DNA from: an uncultured Bacteroides sp.
GTDB taxonomy: Bacteria > Bacteroidota > Bacteroidia > Chitinophagales > Chitinophagaceae
Length of the DNA: 64,000 nt
NCBI GenBank assembly: GCA_902168085.1
Contig: CABHOP010000049.1
Coordinates: forward strand, 1 to 64,000
Direction: 5' to 3'
A program made the position numbers and the translations under genes. The notes below the pieces were generated by a model. The model searched no databases, was not told where the DNA came from, and was given only the letters and a program-made list of their open reading frames with translations. This document shows, piece after piece, positions 34,900-44,032 of this stretch (position 1 is its first letter; every line of letters begins with the position of its first letter).

Positions 34900-37176
34900 A
34901 TGAGAAAATTTACACTTACTATTGGTTTGGCTGCTATGCTGCCGGTTGCCGCCAATGCCCAGCGCTATTTGGGTATTGCCACCAGCAACTGGAGCGGTAC
35001 TAACAGCTTGTACCTCAACCCCGCTAACATAGCAGATTCACGACACAAGTTCTCGATTGATGTAATTTCTGTAAATGCAGGTGTTGACAACAACCTGGCG
35101 AAATTCAATGCAGGCGATGTAGCCAGCAAACTGTTTAATGATGAGGATCTGAAATCGGCTTTCAAATACCAGGATAAGGAAAAGTTCAGCCTGATGGCCC
35201 CTTATGGTGAAGTACGCGGACCGGGTTTTATGGTGAGCATTGGTACCAAGCATAGCCTTGCGTTAACAACACGTGTACGTGCATTTAACCAATTCCACAA
35301 TTTTGACCAGAGCTTATATAAAACGATAGTTGACTCAACTTTCGATCCTCAGCAAAGTGCCACTATCAGGTCAAGTGAGTTTAACTGGACAGCGCATTTG
35401 TGGTCTGAATTAGGCTTGAGTTATGGTGCTGTTATCTGGCAAAACAGTAAAAACCAACTGAAAGGTGGTATTACAGCCCGCTACCTGATGGGTGCCGGCT
35501 ACATCAGTGCTACCAGCAATAATTTGAATGCAACATATCAGTATCAGAACAATAATGCACAACTGGTGGTGAGCAATTCTGATGTGCATTATAGCCAGGG
35601 CGGTGCAAACCTGAATGGTGAATTCAGCGATGCATTTGATAATATAGGTACCAATTCGGGCAAAGGTTTTGGTCTAGACCTGGGTGTGGTTTATGAATAT
35701 CGCCCCAAGGCGCAGAACTATAAATATGATATGGATGGTAAGACCGGCATTACAGATAATAGCCGCAACCAATACCTGCTGCGTTTTTCTGCTGCGGTAA
35801 CAGACATTGGTTCATTGCGTTACAAAGGCAATAACAAGCAGGTAAACTTCAGTGGTAGCGGCACCATAGTAGGCAGCGAAATAGAAGATAAGATAGATGA
35901 TTATGATGAGTTCAGGAATTACCTGATATCAAAAGGTTTTAAAGCTGACTCAAGCACCGGTAGTGCTACTAAAGTGTACCTGCCTACAACCCTTGTAGCC
36001 AGCGTTGATGTAAACGTGGCCAAGAACTTTTATGTGAATGCTATGTATATGGGTAACGTGGCTGATCGTAGCCGTACGGGTAATACTAACTACAGCCAGT
36101 TTACAGTAACGCCGCGTTACGATATTCGCCAGTTCAGTTTTGGCTTACCTATTTCATATAATGCATTATCGCAAAACCTGAAGGTTGGCGCAGGTGTGCG
36201 TGTGGCCGGCTTCTTTATTGGTAGCGATGACATGCTTACTTTCTTTGGCGATGGCTACGGCATGAACATGTACTTTGGTGCATATGTACCAATCAACAAA
36301 CGTAAGCCACGCGATAGTGATGGCGACCAGGTATCGAACCGTAAAGACAAGTGTAAGAATGAAAAAGGTGTATGGGAAATGCAAGGCTGCCCTAACCCCG
36401 ATAAAGATGGTGACGGCATACTGGATAAAGACGATAAATGCCCTGATGTGGCCGGTAGTAAAACAGCCATGGGTTGCCCGGATGCTGACCTGGATAGTGT
36501 AGCAGATGCAGAAGACCGTTGTCCACAGGAAGCCGGACTGGTAGCTATGCAAGGCTGCCCTGACCGCGATATGGATGGTGTGGCTGATATGGATGATGCT
36601 TGTCCTGACCAGGCTGGTTTAGCTCAGTACCAAGGCTGCCCTGATACAGATGGTGATGGACTGGCAGATAATAAAGATAAATGCCCGAATGCTGCAGGGC
36701 CGGTAGCAAATGAAGGCTGCCCTGATACAGACAACGATGGTGTAGCCGATCACCTGGATAAATGCCCGGTAGTACCTGGTACAGTTGCTAACCAAGGCTG
36801 CCCCGAAGTGAGCGTAGAGGTGAAAAAACGCCTGGCATTTGCGGCTACTGCTATACAGTTTGAAACAGGTAAAGCGGTTATCAAGAAAACATCTCATAAA
36901 CTGCTGAACGAAATCGTTAAGATACTGAACGATTATCCTGATTATATGATGACCATAGAAGGACATACAGATAACGTAGGTAACGACGCATTTAACATGA
37001 AGCTGTCAAAAGACCGTGCAGCATCTGTTAAGAATTACTTCGTATCAAAAGGTATATCCAGCGACAGGCTGACAACGGATGGCTTTGGTGAAACAAAACC
37101 TGTAGCCAATAACAAAACTGCTGCAGGACGTGCTAAAAACCGTCGTGTAGCAATGGACCTGAAACTGAAGGATTAA
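34900..37176 (+). CDS. OmpA-family protein with DUF5723 barrel and TSP3 repeats
   Basis: Outer-membrane protein of 758 residues. Signal peptide (about 1-20, ending ANAQ); DUF5723-type beta-barrel (about 22-465); six thrombospondin type 3 repeats (about 470-640, each with a calcium-binding DxDxDG-like run and paired cysteines ending GCPD); C-terminal OmpA domain (about 645-758; TIEGHTDNVG, LSKDRAASVKNYF, GRAKNRRV) that binds peptidoglycan. It probably anchors the outer membrane to the wall. Monocistronic, with strong terminators on both sides. Confidence 0.88.
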   Translation: MRKFTLTIGLAAMLPVAANAQRYLGIATSNWSGTNSLYLNPANIADSRHKFSIDVISVNAGVDNNLAKFNAGDVASKLFNDEDLKSAFKYQDKEKFSLMAPYGEVRGPGFMVSIGTKHSLALTTRVRAFNQFHNFDQSLYKTIVDSTFDPQQSATIRSSEFNWTAHLWSELGLSYGAVIWQNSKNQLKGGITARYLMGAGYISATSNNLNATYQYQNNNAQLVVSNSDVHYSQGGANLNGEFSDAFDNIGTNSGKGFGLDLGVVYEYRPKAQNYKYDMDGKTGITDNSRNQYLLRFSAAVTDIGSLRYKGNNKQVNFSGSGTIVGSEIEDKIDDYDEFRNYLISKGFKADSSTGSATKVYLPTTLVASVDVNVAKNFYVNAMYMGNVADRSRTGNTNYSQFTVTPRYDIRQFSFGLPISYNALSQNLKVGAGVRVAGFFIGSDDMLTFFGDGYGMNMYFGAYVPINKRKPRDSDGDQVSNRKDKCKNEKGVWEMQGCPNPDKDGDGILDKDDKCPDVAGSKTAMGCPDADLDSVADAEDRCPQEAGLVAMQGCPDRDMDGVADMDDACPDQAGLAQYQGCPDTDGDGLADNKDKCPNAAGPVANEGCPDTDNDGVADHLDKCPVVPGTVANQGCPEVSVEVKKRLAFAATAIQFETGKAVIKKTSHKLLNEIVKILNDYPDYMMTIEGHTDNVGNDAFNMKLSKDRAASVKNYFVSKGISSDRLTTDGFGETKPVANNKTAAGRAKNRRVAMDLKLKD
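36310..36810 (+). repeat. Six TSP3 coding repeats
   Basis: Tandem units of about 27-29 codons ending Gly-Cys-Pro, inside the OmpA-family gene. The copies differ at many synonymous sites, so the repeat is protein-level and old. Confidence 0.85.
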
Positions 37177-37197
37177 TAACGATAAAACATGAAAAGC

Positions 37198-37229
37198 AAA
37201 GCGGGGTAATTAATTACCCCGCTTTTTTT
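37198..37229. terminator. Bidirectional terminator, ompA-like / bestrophin
   Basis: Palindromic stem AAAGCGGGGTAATT and complement followed by TTTTTTT on the plus strand; also serves the convergent bestrophin gene, with fewer T residues on that side. Confidence 0.9.
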
Positions 37230-37254
37230 ATGAAACAATCGAACCCCGCTTTAA

Positions 37255-38178
37255 TTAAAGCACATAGTAAGCATTCTTAGGGTTTGCAGCCACTTCTTCC
37301 AGTATGCTATGGTCATTCAGCATTTGCTTAAGGTCTTTTTCAATATTCTTTGATATAGCTGTCATTGGTGTATCAGTAGGTTTATTCTCGAACGGGTCTT
37401 GCAGGTGAATAGCCATTTTTTCTATCAGCATAAAAGAGGCCGCAATAGCTATTACCACAGGTATTTCCATGAATCCAAAATATTCGATCAGGCCAAACGG
37501 CAACATCATTATAAACAGGTTCATGGCAAAATGTATATACATACTATAAGTAGCCGGAAATACTGTATTCTTGATACGCTCACATTTGCCCATAGAGTCG
37601 CACAGGCGTGTAATTGACCGGTCCAATTCCACCTGTTGATATTCATTGATCCATCCCATTTCCAAAGCATAGTTGATATCTCTGCCATGCATTTCTAGTA
37701 TGGCAGCGGGTGTATTGGTGTATTTAGACACAACATTTATTTCCTCTTCAACCATATAAGGTTTTAGCACCGGCAATGTTTTTTCTTTACGGAGCGAACG
37801 TGCTAATGCAAAGCACCAACCCATTTGCCTGCGAATAAACCGTTCTTTGAACTGTTGCGTTTCAATAGAATTATATCCATTATTGCTATTCACAAATGTT
37901 ATGATTTGCCGTGCCAATGAGCGGGAGTCATTTACAATAGCCCCCCACACAATACGTGCTTCCCACCACCTGTCATATGCCTGGTTCGATCTGAAGCCCA
38001 GCAGTAATGATATAACTGTACCTAGTATCATTGGCACACTAAGCGGTATGGTTATACGTGTAATGTGGAAGGAATCATAAAGTGCAGCTATCACAATCGA
38101 GTATATGGAAACAACGATTACGCCAGCCTTTATTTTTCCGAAAATGTATTTGAACGGTATCTTATTTCTCAGTAACAT
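37255..38178 (-). CDS. Bestrophin family anion channel
   Basis: 307-residue membrane protein of the bestrophin/UPF0187 family, forming pentameric ion channels. The conserved LLGFRSNQAYDRWWEAR block after the second helix and the later LPFGLIEYFGFMEIPVV block are present. About four helices. The gene overlaps the upstream UspA-like gene by 17 bases, so the two are translationally coupled and share the tandem-repeat promoter. Confidence 0.88.
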   Translation of the reverse strand: MLLRNKIPFKYIFGKIKAGVIVVSIYSIVIAALYDSFHITRITIPLSVPMILGTVISLLLGFRSNQAYDRWWEARIVWGAIVNDSRSLARQIITFVNSNNGYNSIETQQFKERFIRRQMGWCFALARSLRKEKTLPVLKPYMVEEEINVVSKYTNTPAAILEMHGRDINYALEMGWINEYQQVELDRSITRLCDSMGKCERIKNTVFPATYSMYIHFAMNLFIMMLPFGLIEYFGFMEIPVVIAIAASFMLIEKMAIHLQDPFENKPTDTPMTAISKNIEKDLKQMLNDHSILEEVAANPKNAYYVL

Positions 38179-38683
38179 AACTCTTCTCAGTTTTAAATGG
38201 TTTTATTTCATTTCTATTCATCATACTGATTGCAGAAATGTCAACTTCTTTTTTGCTTTTTGCTGATATTACATCCAGCGGGAAACTGGTTTTTCTAAAC
38301 AGAGGAAGCATTTCAATGCTTTTAGCCATAGACAGCTGTAAAACACTATCTGTCATAAAGATTACATGATCTACTTTTTCGCCCTCCAGCAGGTTTTTCA
38401 GATAAGCTGCTGTATTTCCGTACCCAAATTTTACAGTTATAGAATGTATACGGGAAGTGTACCTGTTCTGTAATATCTGGTAAGCTTCTTTAAAGTTTTC
38501 GCTGATAGCATGGTGGGGCCTGCTGCGTTTATATGCAAACAGTATATCGGTGATATCGTGCGATGGTGCCAGTAAATGAAATAAAGTAATTTTTAACTGT
38601 GTATCGCCATACTTAGCTATGGCCGCATATACTGCATTCAGCGATTGTATTGAGAAATCTGTCGGTATTAAAAGGTGCTTCAT
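38162..38683 (-). CDS. Universal stress protein-like (UspA fold, degenerate)
   Basis: 173 residues with the start LLIPTDFSIQSLNAV typical of UspA domains, then a poorly conserved second half. The ATP-binding G-x2-G-x9-G motif is not visible, so it is probably a non-nucleotide-binding member. First gene of a two-gene unit with bestrophin, directly behind six 11-bp direct repeats. Confidence 0.75.
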   Translation of the reverse strand: MKHLLIPTDFSIQSLNAVYAAIAKYGDTQLKITLFHLLAPSHDITDILFAYKRSRPHHAISENFKEAYQILQNRYTSRIHSITVKFGYGNTAAYLKNLLEGEKVDHVIFMTDSVLQLSMAKSIEMLPLFRKTSFPLDVISAKSKKEVDISAISMMNRNEIKPFKTEKSYVTEK

Positions 38684-38703
38684 AAACTACATTTTTTAGA
38701 ATA

Positions 38704-38711
38704 CAAAAATG
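38704..38711 (-). promoter_or_regulatory. Putative uspA-bestrophin promoter, -7 box
   Basis: Minus strand CATTTTTG, one base off TAnnTTTG; the expected -33 position falls within the adjacent repeat array, as for activator-dependent promoters. Confidence 0.45.
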
Positions 38712-38720
38712 TAGCCGCCA

Positions 38721-38786
38721 GGTTAGGATGCCGTTAGATACAGGTAAAAATGTGCAAAGAATCTGGTAAGAAACAGGTAAGAAATG
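38721..38786 (-). promoter_or_regulatory. Six tandem 11-bp repeats, likely response-regulator operator
   Basis: Plus-strand units start at 38721, 38732, 38743, 38754, 38765 and 38776, exactly 11 bases apart; the last two are identical GGTAAGAAA and the others match it at 6-8 of 9 positions. Such 11-bp spaced direct repeats are the binding pattern of OmpR/PhoB-type regulators. The array abuts the predicted promoter of the uspA-bestrophin operon. Confidence 0.7.
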
Positions 38787-38808
38787 TTAAGCTCTTTTAA
38801 CGCATTAC

Positions 38809-40179
38809 TTATAAAACATACAACGGCAATGTTATTTTGATCTTCGTACCTACATTTTCTTGCGAGGTAACTTCAAGTTCGCCATTGTGCATGCGTATTA
38901 TATTCCGGGATAACGGGAGGCCGATACCATAGCCATTGAAACTGCCGGTATTGGATGCGCGAAAGAAAGGCTCATATATATAGGCAATTTCATTTTTAGG
39001 TATGCCAATACCGTGGTCTTCTATTATCAATATTACTTTTTGATGCGAAGCCGCAAGCGTGATCTGTACCGGCTGATTACGAGAATATTTACAAGCATTC
39101 AGCACAATATTTGCCAAAGCCAGCTCCAGCAACTGCTGATTGCCTTTTACCAGGAGTTTGGTCTGGTCTTCGGGAATTAATGTCAGGTTGATATATACAT
39201 TGTTTTCCGGAATGATATTGTCAACATTTTCTTTCACAATGAAAAGTACTTCATCTATACGCAGTTGTTTAAATTCCTGATTCTTGCCATTATAACCTGT
39301 TTGTGCCAGATGCAAAAGGCTGCCGGTTATCTTTCTCAAGCGTTCTGCCTCTGAAAGTATAACATGTAATGAACCGGCATATTCGTCCATATTTCGTGGT
39401 TTGCTTAAGGCATATTCAGATTCCCCTATAATTGTGGTAAGTGGCGTATTAAGCTCATGAGATGCATTACTGATGAAATTCTTTTGTGTTTCAAAAGCAG
39501 ACTCAAGCCTGTCGAGCATATTATTAAATGTTTTGGCCAGGTTAGCTATTTCATCTCTGCCAATTTCCGGTGTTGGTAACCGAAGGTGTAGTTGGCTAGC
39601 GCTTATATCCTGCATTTTCTGGGTGACACTTCTGATAGGCTTCATAACAATATTGGAGAACCACAAACCAATAAGCAGTGAAACAAGGGAAGTAGATATG
39701 ATACTGATAATGATGGTGGTGCGAAAGTTATACAGGAATGCATCGATAAATTCATTTTTTGCTGAAATAACCACAATATATTTCCTGGTATCATCACCGT
39801 AAAGATGGCCCAGGTAAAAAGTACTGTTATCTCTATAACGTGCTTTACCAGTCGATATAGCCTCTTTAAAGAAGTTATCATTAACTTTTAATGGGTTGCT
39901 GCCGGGTTGGTTTGTAGTCGGGTCAACGGGTATAATGTATTCCTTTTCATTTGGTAAAGTTTCAAGATGCAGCTTACGTATTTCTTCATATGCGCTAGTG
40001 CCCATTGCAGCCTTTTCAAACTCTGTCTTTGCTGCAATTATAGCACGTATCTCTAAGCGTTTGTAAAAGTCTTCAAAAGTATTCTGGTTTACGAAATAGT
40101 ATTCCACCATACTTACCAGTAATACGATACTGATGGTAAGTGTAGCAAATATTAAGGCCGTTCTGTGTTGTATTTTCAT
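38809..40179 (-). CDS. Sensor histidine kinase with HAMP domain
   Basis: 456 residues: helix (about 9-28), periplasmic domain of about 125 residues, second helix (about 155-178), HAMP (about 180-232), HisKA with His in NASHELNTPLTT (about 243), and an ATPase domain with NACKYS, EDHGIGIP and NGYGIGLPLS. Partner of the response regulator whose stop lies one base upstream of its start. The pair resembles heavy-metal or stress two-component systems, but the signal is unknown. Confidence 0.9.
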   Translation of the reverse strand: MKIQHRTALIFATLTISIVLLVSMVEYYFVNQNTFEDFYKRLEIRAIIAAKTEFEKAAMGTSAYEEIRKLHLETLPNEKEYIIPVDPTTNQPGSNPLKVNDNFFKEAISTGKARYRDNSTFYLGHLYGDDTRKYIVVISAKNEFIDAFLYNFRTTIIISIISTSLVSLLIGLWFSNIVMKPIRSVTQKMQDISASQLHLRLPTPEIGRDEIANLAKTFNNMLDRLESAFETQKNFISNASHELNTPLTTIIGESEYALSKPRNMDEYAGSLHVILSEAERLRKITGSLLHLAQTGYNGKNQEFKQLRIDEVLFIVKENVDNIIPENNVYINLTLIPEDQTKLLVKGNQQLLELALANIVLNACKYSRNQPVQITLAASHQKVILIIEDHGIGIPKNEIAYIYEPFFRASNTGSFNGYGIGLPLSRNIIRMHNGELEVTSQENVGTKIKITLPLYVL

Positions 40180-40180
40180 A

Positions 40181-40876
40181 TCAACTTTCTTTCAGGATGT
40201 AGCCCATGCCAATAGATGTATGTATTAACTTATTGTCAAAGTCTTTGTCTATCTTTTTTCGCAGGTAATTAACATATACATCTACTACTTTGGTATTCAT
40301 GTTAAAATCCACGCCCCATACATTTTCCAGTATATCCATACGGGATACCAGCCTTCTTTTATTGGCCATTAGGTATTTTAATAACCTGTATTCCGTAGCT
40401 GTGAGCTCAATTTTCTGTCCCGCACGTACAGCAGTTTTATCTTTCAGGTTCAGTACCAGGTCGGCTATCTGTATTTGTTCCGGATTATTATCTGCATTGT
40501 TTACACCAGTATTGTTATTTCGGCGGATCATGCTGCGTACCCGCGCTAACAGTTCAGCAAGTTTATATGGTTTTACTAAGTAGTCATCTGCACCGCTATC
40601 CAATCCTGTAACAATATTTTGTGTAGTGCCTAAAGCAGTAAGCATCAGTATGGGAACAGTACTGCCCGATGCACGTATCTTACGACATACCTCAAGCCCA
40701 TTGATGCCCGGCAGCATAATATCAAGCAGGATAAGGTCGAAATTGTTTTGTAAAGCCATATCCAAACCGGTGCTGCCATCGGGCGCAAGGCTTACTTCAT
40801 ACCCTTCTTCAGAAAGGCTACGTATAATAAGTGATGCCACGTGTGCTTCATCCTCTACCAATAAAATAGTATTCAT
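40181..40876 (-). CDS. OmpR-family response regulator
   Basis: Receiver domain with acidic pair EDE, phospho-acceptor Asp52 in LLDIMLPG and Lys in VKPY, then a winged-helix domain (about 130-231) with LTATEYRLLKYLM and VVDVYVNYLRKKID. Start corrected to ATG 40876 (MNTILLVEDE). The probable target is the 11-bp repeat array upstream of the uspA-bestrophin genes, which lie immediately downstream on the same strand. Transcribed ahead of its kinase; the VWA gene precedes it by 50 bases. Confidence 0.9.
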   Translation of the reverse strand: MNTILLVEDEAHVASLIIRSLSEEGYEVSLAPDGSTGLDMALQNNFDLILLDIMLPGINGLEVCRKIRASGSTVPILMLTALGTTQNIVTGLDSGADDYLVKPYKLAELLARVRSMIRRNNNTGVNNADNNPEQIQIADLVLNLKDKTAVRAGQKIELTATEYRLLKYLMANKRRLVSRMDILENVWGVDFNMNTKVVDVYVNYLRKKIDKDFDNKLIHTSIGMGYILKES

Positions 40877-40926
40877 AGCTATACAATGCAATGTTGTTGC
40901 TCTACGCAATATAGTACATGTCGCTT

Positions 40927-42012
40927 TTATAGCCCTATGTCTGTAACAGCTCCGGCCCGGATTTTGAAGTCGCGGTATATCTCCTGGCCCACTTTTATGA
41001 GCAAAATGCGGTAATCGCCCTCTGGTAGCGGTATGCGGTTTTGAGTATCCTTTTCCAGTTGTTTAGTATAAAATCTATAATTACCCTCATGCATGTAAAA
41101 CAAGGTAGCAGCAGAAATAGAAAACCCTTCAGATATCTTCAGATAGCCGTTTATAACACCATCCTCATTATCCGATACTATCATCCTGCTTTTTCTTGCT
41201 GGCTTTACGTTTTCTATTGGTTGCGGCTTAGGTTTTATAGTATCGGCAAATACTACTACAGCTTTTACAGGTTGAACGGGAGTTGGTTTAGATATTTTTG
41301 GTTCAGATAGTTTGGGCAACTCCTGCTTTGTTTCAGCTCTTTTAAGGTGAGGCACATTACAGCAATTCCTCTGCAGCTCTTTTATAATGCGGGGTATATC
41401 GGCAGCCTGCGTAACCGTATATGTTTTACCGAGGCAGGCATATTCATTCTTAGCGCCAGCATCGTTCGTAAGACTGATGGTGCATATAGGCGGCAGTTTA
41501 GCTTTAAGGTTCTGAGCAATATTGCATATATCATTACCACAGCTTTCACCACCGTCTGTAATTATTACGATGCTATACTGGTAATGATCTGTATTCGAGA
41601 GGTCGTATTTTACAGCTTCTTCCACCGCAAACGCTGTATTACTGATGCCTTTAGGTTTCAGGCTCAGCAGACGCAACTCCATTTGTGTAGCATTATCACG
41701 ACTGAACATTACTTCCATCTTTGTATCAAAACAATCGTTTTGAGAAGGTGCGGATTGTTGTCCATAGGCACGCAATGCAAATTCTACCTCGTAATTCCTG
41801 CTGTATGTGCTGTCGATAAGTGCGTTAATGAATGTGCTGGCAGCTTTATATCGCGTGGTGCTGTCATCCCATGCCCTGCTCATGCTCGATGAAGCATCGA
41901 GCAATACAAGTATACGATTGCTTTTAGCTGCCTGTTGTGCAAAAGAAAACTGTTTTCCGAAAAGGAATACCGGTATTAAAAGCAATTTGCAGGCTGCAGA
42001 TAAAAACTTCAT
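40927..42012 (-). CDS. Secreted VWA-domain protein
   Basis: 361 residues from the corrected start ATG 42012: signal peptide (about 1-25, ending FAQQ), VWA domain (about 30-210) with metal-ion site LDASSSM and the later TDGGES, a Pro/Lys-rich linker (about 230-290) and a C-terminal beta domain (about 285-361). It recalls extracellular Ca-activated-channel-like VWA proteins. Function unknown. Upstream of the two-component genes on the same strand, possibly cotranscribed. Confidence 0.75.
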   Translation of the reverse strand: MKFLSAACKLLLIPVFLFGKQFSFAQQAAKSNRILVLLDASSSMSRAWDDSTTRYKAASTFINALIDSTYSRNYEVEFALRAYGQQSAPSQNDCFDTKMEVMFSRDNATQMELRLLSLKPKGISNTAFAVEEAVKYDLSNTDHYQYSIVIITDGGESCGNDICNIAQNLKAKLPPICTISLTNDAGAKNEYACLGKTYTVTQAADIPRIIKELQRNCCNVPHLKRAETKQELPKLSEPKISKPTPVQPVKAVVVFADTIKPKPQPIENVKPARKSRMIVSDNEDGVINGYLKISEGFSISAATLFYMHEGNYRFYTKQLEKDTQNRIPLPEGDYRILLIKVGQEIYRDFKIRAGAVTDIGL

Positions 42013-42102
42013 TTTTAGGAATAAGCGCAATGATAGGTCATTTTTATTTAATGCTTTGCCAATATCACGCCCGGGTAACATGGGCTTTGTATAGATATGG
42101 CT

Positions 42103-42132
42103 TTTGACAGCGGTAAATAATCAATAGATTTG
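42103..42132 (+). promoter_or_regulatory. Putative cpsB-like promoter
   Basis: TTTG (42103-42106), 18 bases, then TAGATTTG (42125-42132), an exact -7 match; leader about 15 bases before ATG 42153. Confidence 0.6.
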
Positions 42133-42152
42133 TAAAAATTGAAAAGCAGGGA

Positions 42153-42932
42153 ATGTTATCAAGGTTATTTGGCTTTAAGAAAAAAGATGCTGATGATACA
42201 GCGCATGCAGGTGATACTGAAAAATACGGAAACTGGTCTTTCATAGGCACAGATATGCACTCGCACCTGGTGCCGGGTGTGGATGATGGCGCACAAACCG
42301 TAGAAGACAGTATCCAGCTGATAGAGCAACTGCGTGGAATGGGTTACCGCAATATCATTACTACCCCCCATATAAAATTTGACCACTATCCTAATAATCC
42401 TGCTACTATCAATGCCGGCCTGCACACCCTGCAGCAAGCCCTGCATGAGCGTAATATAGATATGCCCGTAAAAGCTGCTGCAGAGTACTACATTGATGAC
42501 CACTTCATGCAAGTACTGGAAAATGAGCCATTGCTGACAATAACGGATAACCAGGTATTGGTGGAAATATCGTTTATGTTTGAGCCGGTGCGCTTTGGCG
42601 AAATACTTTTTAAGATACAAACCAAAGGATACAAGCCTATATTGGCGCACCCCGAGCGTTATGCTTATTATCACGGCAATATAGAAGCCTATCGCGAATT
42701 GAAAGAGCGGGGCTGTTACCTGCAATTGAATACCATTGCCCTGACGGGTTATTACGGGCGTTCTGTAAAACTGGCTGCCGAAGATCTGCTGGCAAATGGC
42801 CTCTATGATTACTGTGGAACGGATATGCACCATATACGTCATGCAGAGGCATTGCGTAAGGTAATGCAATCTTCCATCATGCCTACGTTGCAACGCTACC
42901 CTTTCCTGAATTCAAAACTGGAACTGGTATAA
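42153..42932 (+). CDS. CpsB/CapC-type tyrosine-protein phosphatase (PHP family)
   Basis: Manganese-dependent phosphatase that dephosphorylates the capsule tyrosine kinase. PHP-domain metal motifs DMHSHLVPGVDDG (about 31-43), TTPH, HPERY and GTDMHH are intact. 259 residues. It marks the left end of the polysaccharide locus and is the expected antagonist of the Wzc-type autokinase at 52161. Confidence 0.88.
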   Translation: MLSRLFGFKKKDADDTAHAGDTEKYGNWSFIGTDMHSHLVPGVDDGAQTVEDSIQLIEQLRGMGYRNIITTPHIKFDHYPNNPATINAGLHTLQQALHERNIDMPVKAAAEYYIDDHFMQVLENEPLLTITDNQVLVEISFMFEPVRFGEILFKIQTKGYKPILAHPERYAYYHGNIEAYRELKERGCYLQLNTIALTGYYGRSVKLAAEDLLANGLYDYCGTDMHHIRHAEALRKVMQSSIMPTLQRYPFLNSKLELV

Positions 42933-42975
42933 ACCAGGTTCATTTGTTTTCTATTAGTTAACGAGGCGCCATTTC

Positions 42976-43006
42976 TTAGTTTACATAAGCGGCCATGCTA
43001 TATTTG
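42976..43006 (+). promoter_or_regulatory. Putative promoter of sugar-nucleotide genes
   Basis: TTAG (42976-42979), 19 bases, then TATATTTG (42999-43006), an exact -7 match; leader about 42 bases. Confidence 0.55.
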
Positions 43007-43054
43007 CCCTATTGTTATATAGCGGGAAATATTCCTGCCTACACCTGACCACTT

Positions 43055-44032
43055 ATGTCTAAAAAAATACTTGTTACCGGTGGAGCCGGGTATATAGGCT
43101 CCGTTCTTACACGCCAGCTACTGGATAAAGGTTATAAAGTGCGTGTTATAGATAGCCTGATGTACGGCGGAGAGCCTATCATCGACTTGCTGAACCTGCC
43201 TGATTTTGAATTTGTGAAGGGCGATGTACGCAATGAAGCAGATGTACGTAAAGCTATGGAAGGCATAGACTGCGTAGCGCACCTTGCTGCTATAGTAGGA
43301 GACCCCGCCTGTGCACAGAACCCCGAACTGGCAAAAACCACCAATATAAAGGGTAGCGAAATGCTATATAAGGTTGCCAACGAAATGGGTGCGAGCAAAT
43401 TTGTATTTGCATCTACCTGCAGCAATTATGGCAAAATGGATGACCCTAACCAGTTTGTTACAGAAGAGTCTACGCTGGCACCGGTATCATTATATGCGGA
43501 AACGAAAGTAGCCGTAGAGCAATTCCTGCTGTCACAACCACAAAGCAATAATTGTAAACCCACCTGCCTGCGCTTTTCTACCGTGTATGGCTTGTCACTG
43601 CGTCCACGCTTCGACCTGACGGTGAATGAATTTGCCAAGGAACTGGCTCTGGGACGTGAGCTTGTAATATTTGGTGAGCAGTTCTGGCGCCCGTATTGCC
43701 ATGTGTACGACCTGGCACGTTCGGTAGTAAGTGTGATAGAAGCCTCTGCTGAACTGGTATCTTTTGATGTATTCAACGTAGGTGATACATCTGAAAACTA
43801 CCAGAAGAAAATGATAGTAGATGAAGTAGTGAAACTGATACCGGATGCTAAGATCAAGTATGTATCTAAAAACGAAGACCCGCGAGATTACCGTGTGGCT
43901 TTCGAGAAAATAAAGAATAAACTGGGCTTCGAACTGATGTTTAAAGTACCGGATGGCATACGCCAGATAAAGAAAGTATTGGACGATGGATTTATCTTAA
44001 ACCCAGACGATAACAAATACAAAAATGTATAA
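43055..44032 (+). CDS. NAD-dependent sugar-nucleotide epimerase/dehydratase
   Basis: Extended short-chain dehydrogenase of 325 residues: N-terminal NAD motif TGGAGYIG, the STCSNYG segment and the YAETK catalytic pair. Acts on a nucleotide-linked sugar; epimerisation or 4,6-dehydration cannot be told apart from sequence. It overlaps the next gene (LegC-type aminotransferase) by eight bases, so it may supply the keto-sugar that is aminated next. The C-terminal half is the substrate domain and gives no clear assignment. Confidence 0.82.
   Translation: MSKKILVTGGAGYIGSVLTRQLLDKGYKVRVIDSLMYGGEPIIDLLNLPDFEFVKGDVRNEADVRKAMEGIDCVAHLAAIVGDPACAQNPELAKTTNIKGSEMLYKVANEMGASKFVFASTCSNYGKMDDPNQFVTEESTLAPVSLYAETKVAVEQFLLSQPQSNNCKPTCLRFSTVYGLSLRPRFDLTVNEFAKELALGRELVIFGEQFWRPYCHVYDLARSVVSVIEASAELVSFDVFNVGDTSENYQKKMIVDEVVKLIPDAKIKYVSKNEDPRDYRVAFEKIKNKLGFELMFKVPDGIRQIKKVLDDGFILNPDDNKYKNV

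Noticed and set aside
36310-36810. Regular repeats that could suggest a CRISPR or satellite
   Set aside because: They are in-frame thrombospondin type 3 repeats with diverged codons and no constant-repeat/variable-spacer layout.
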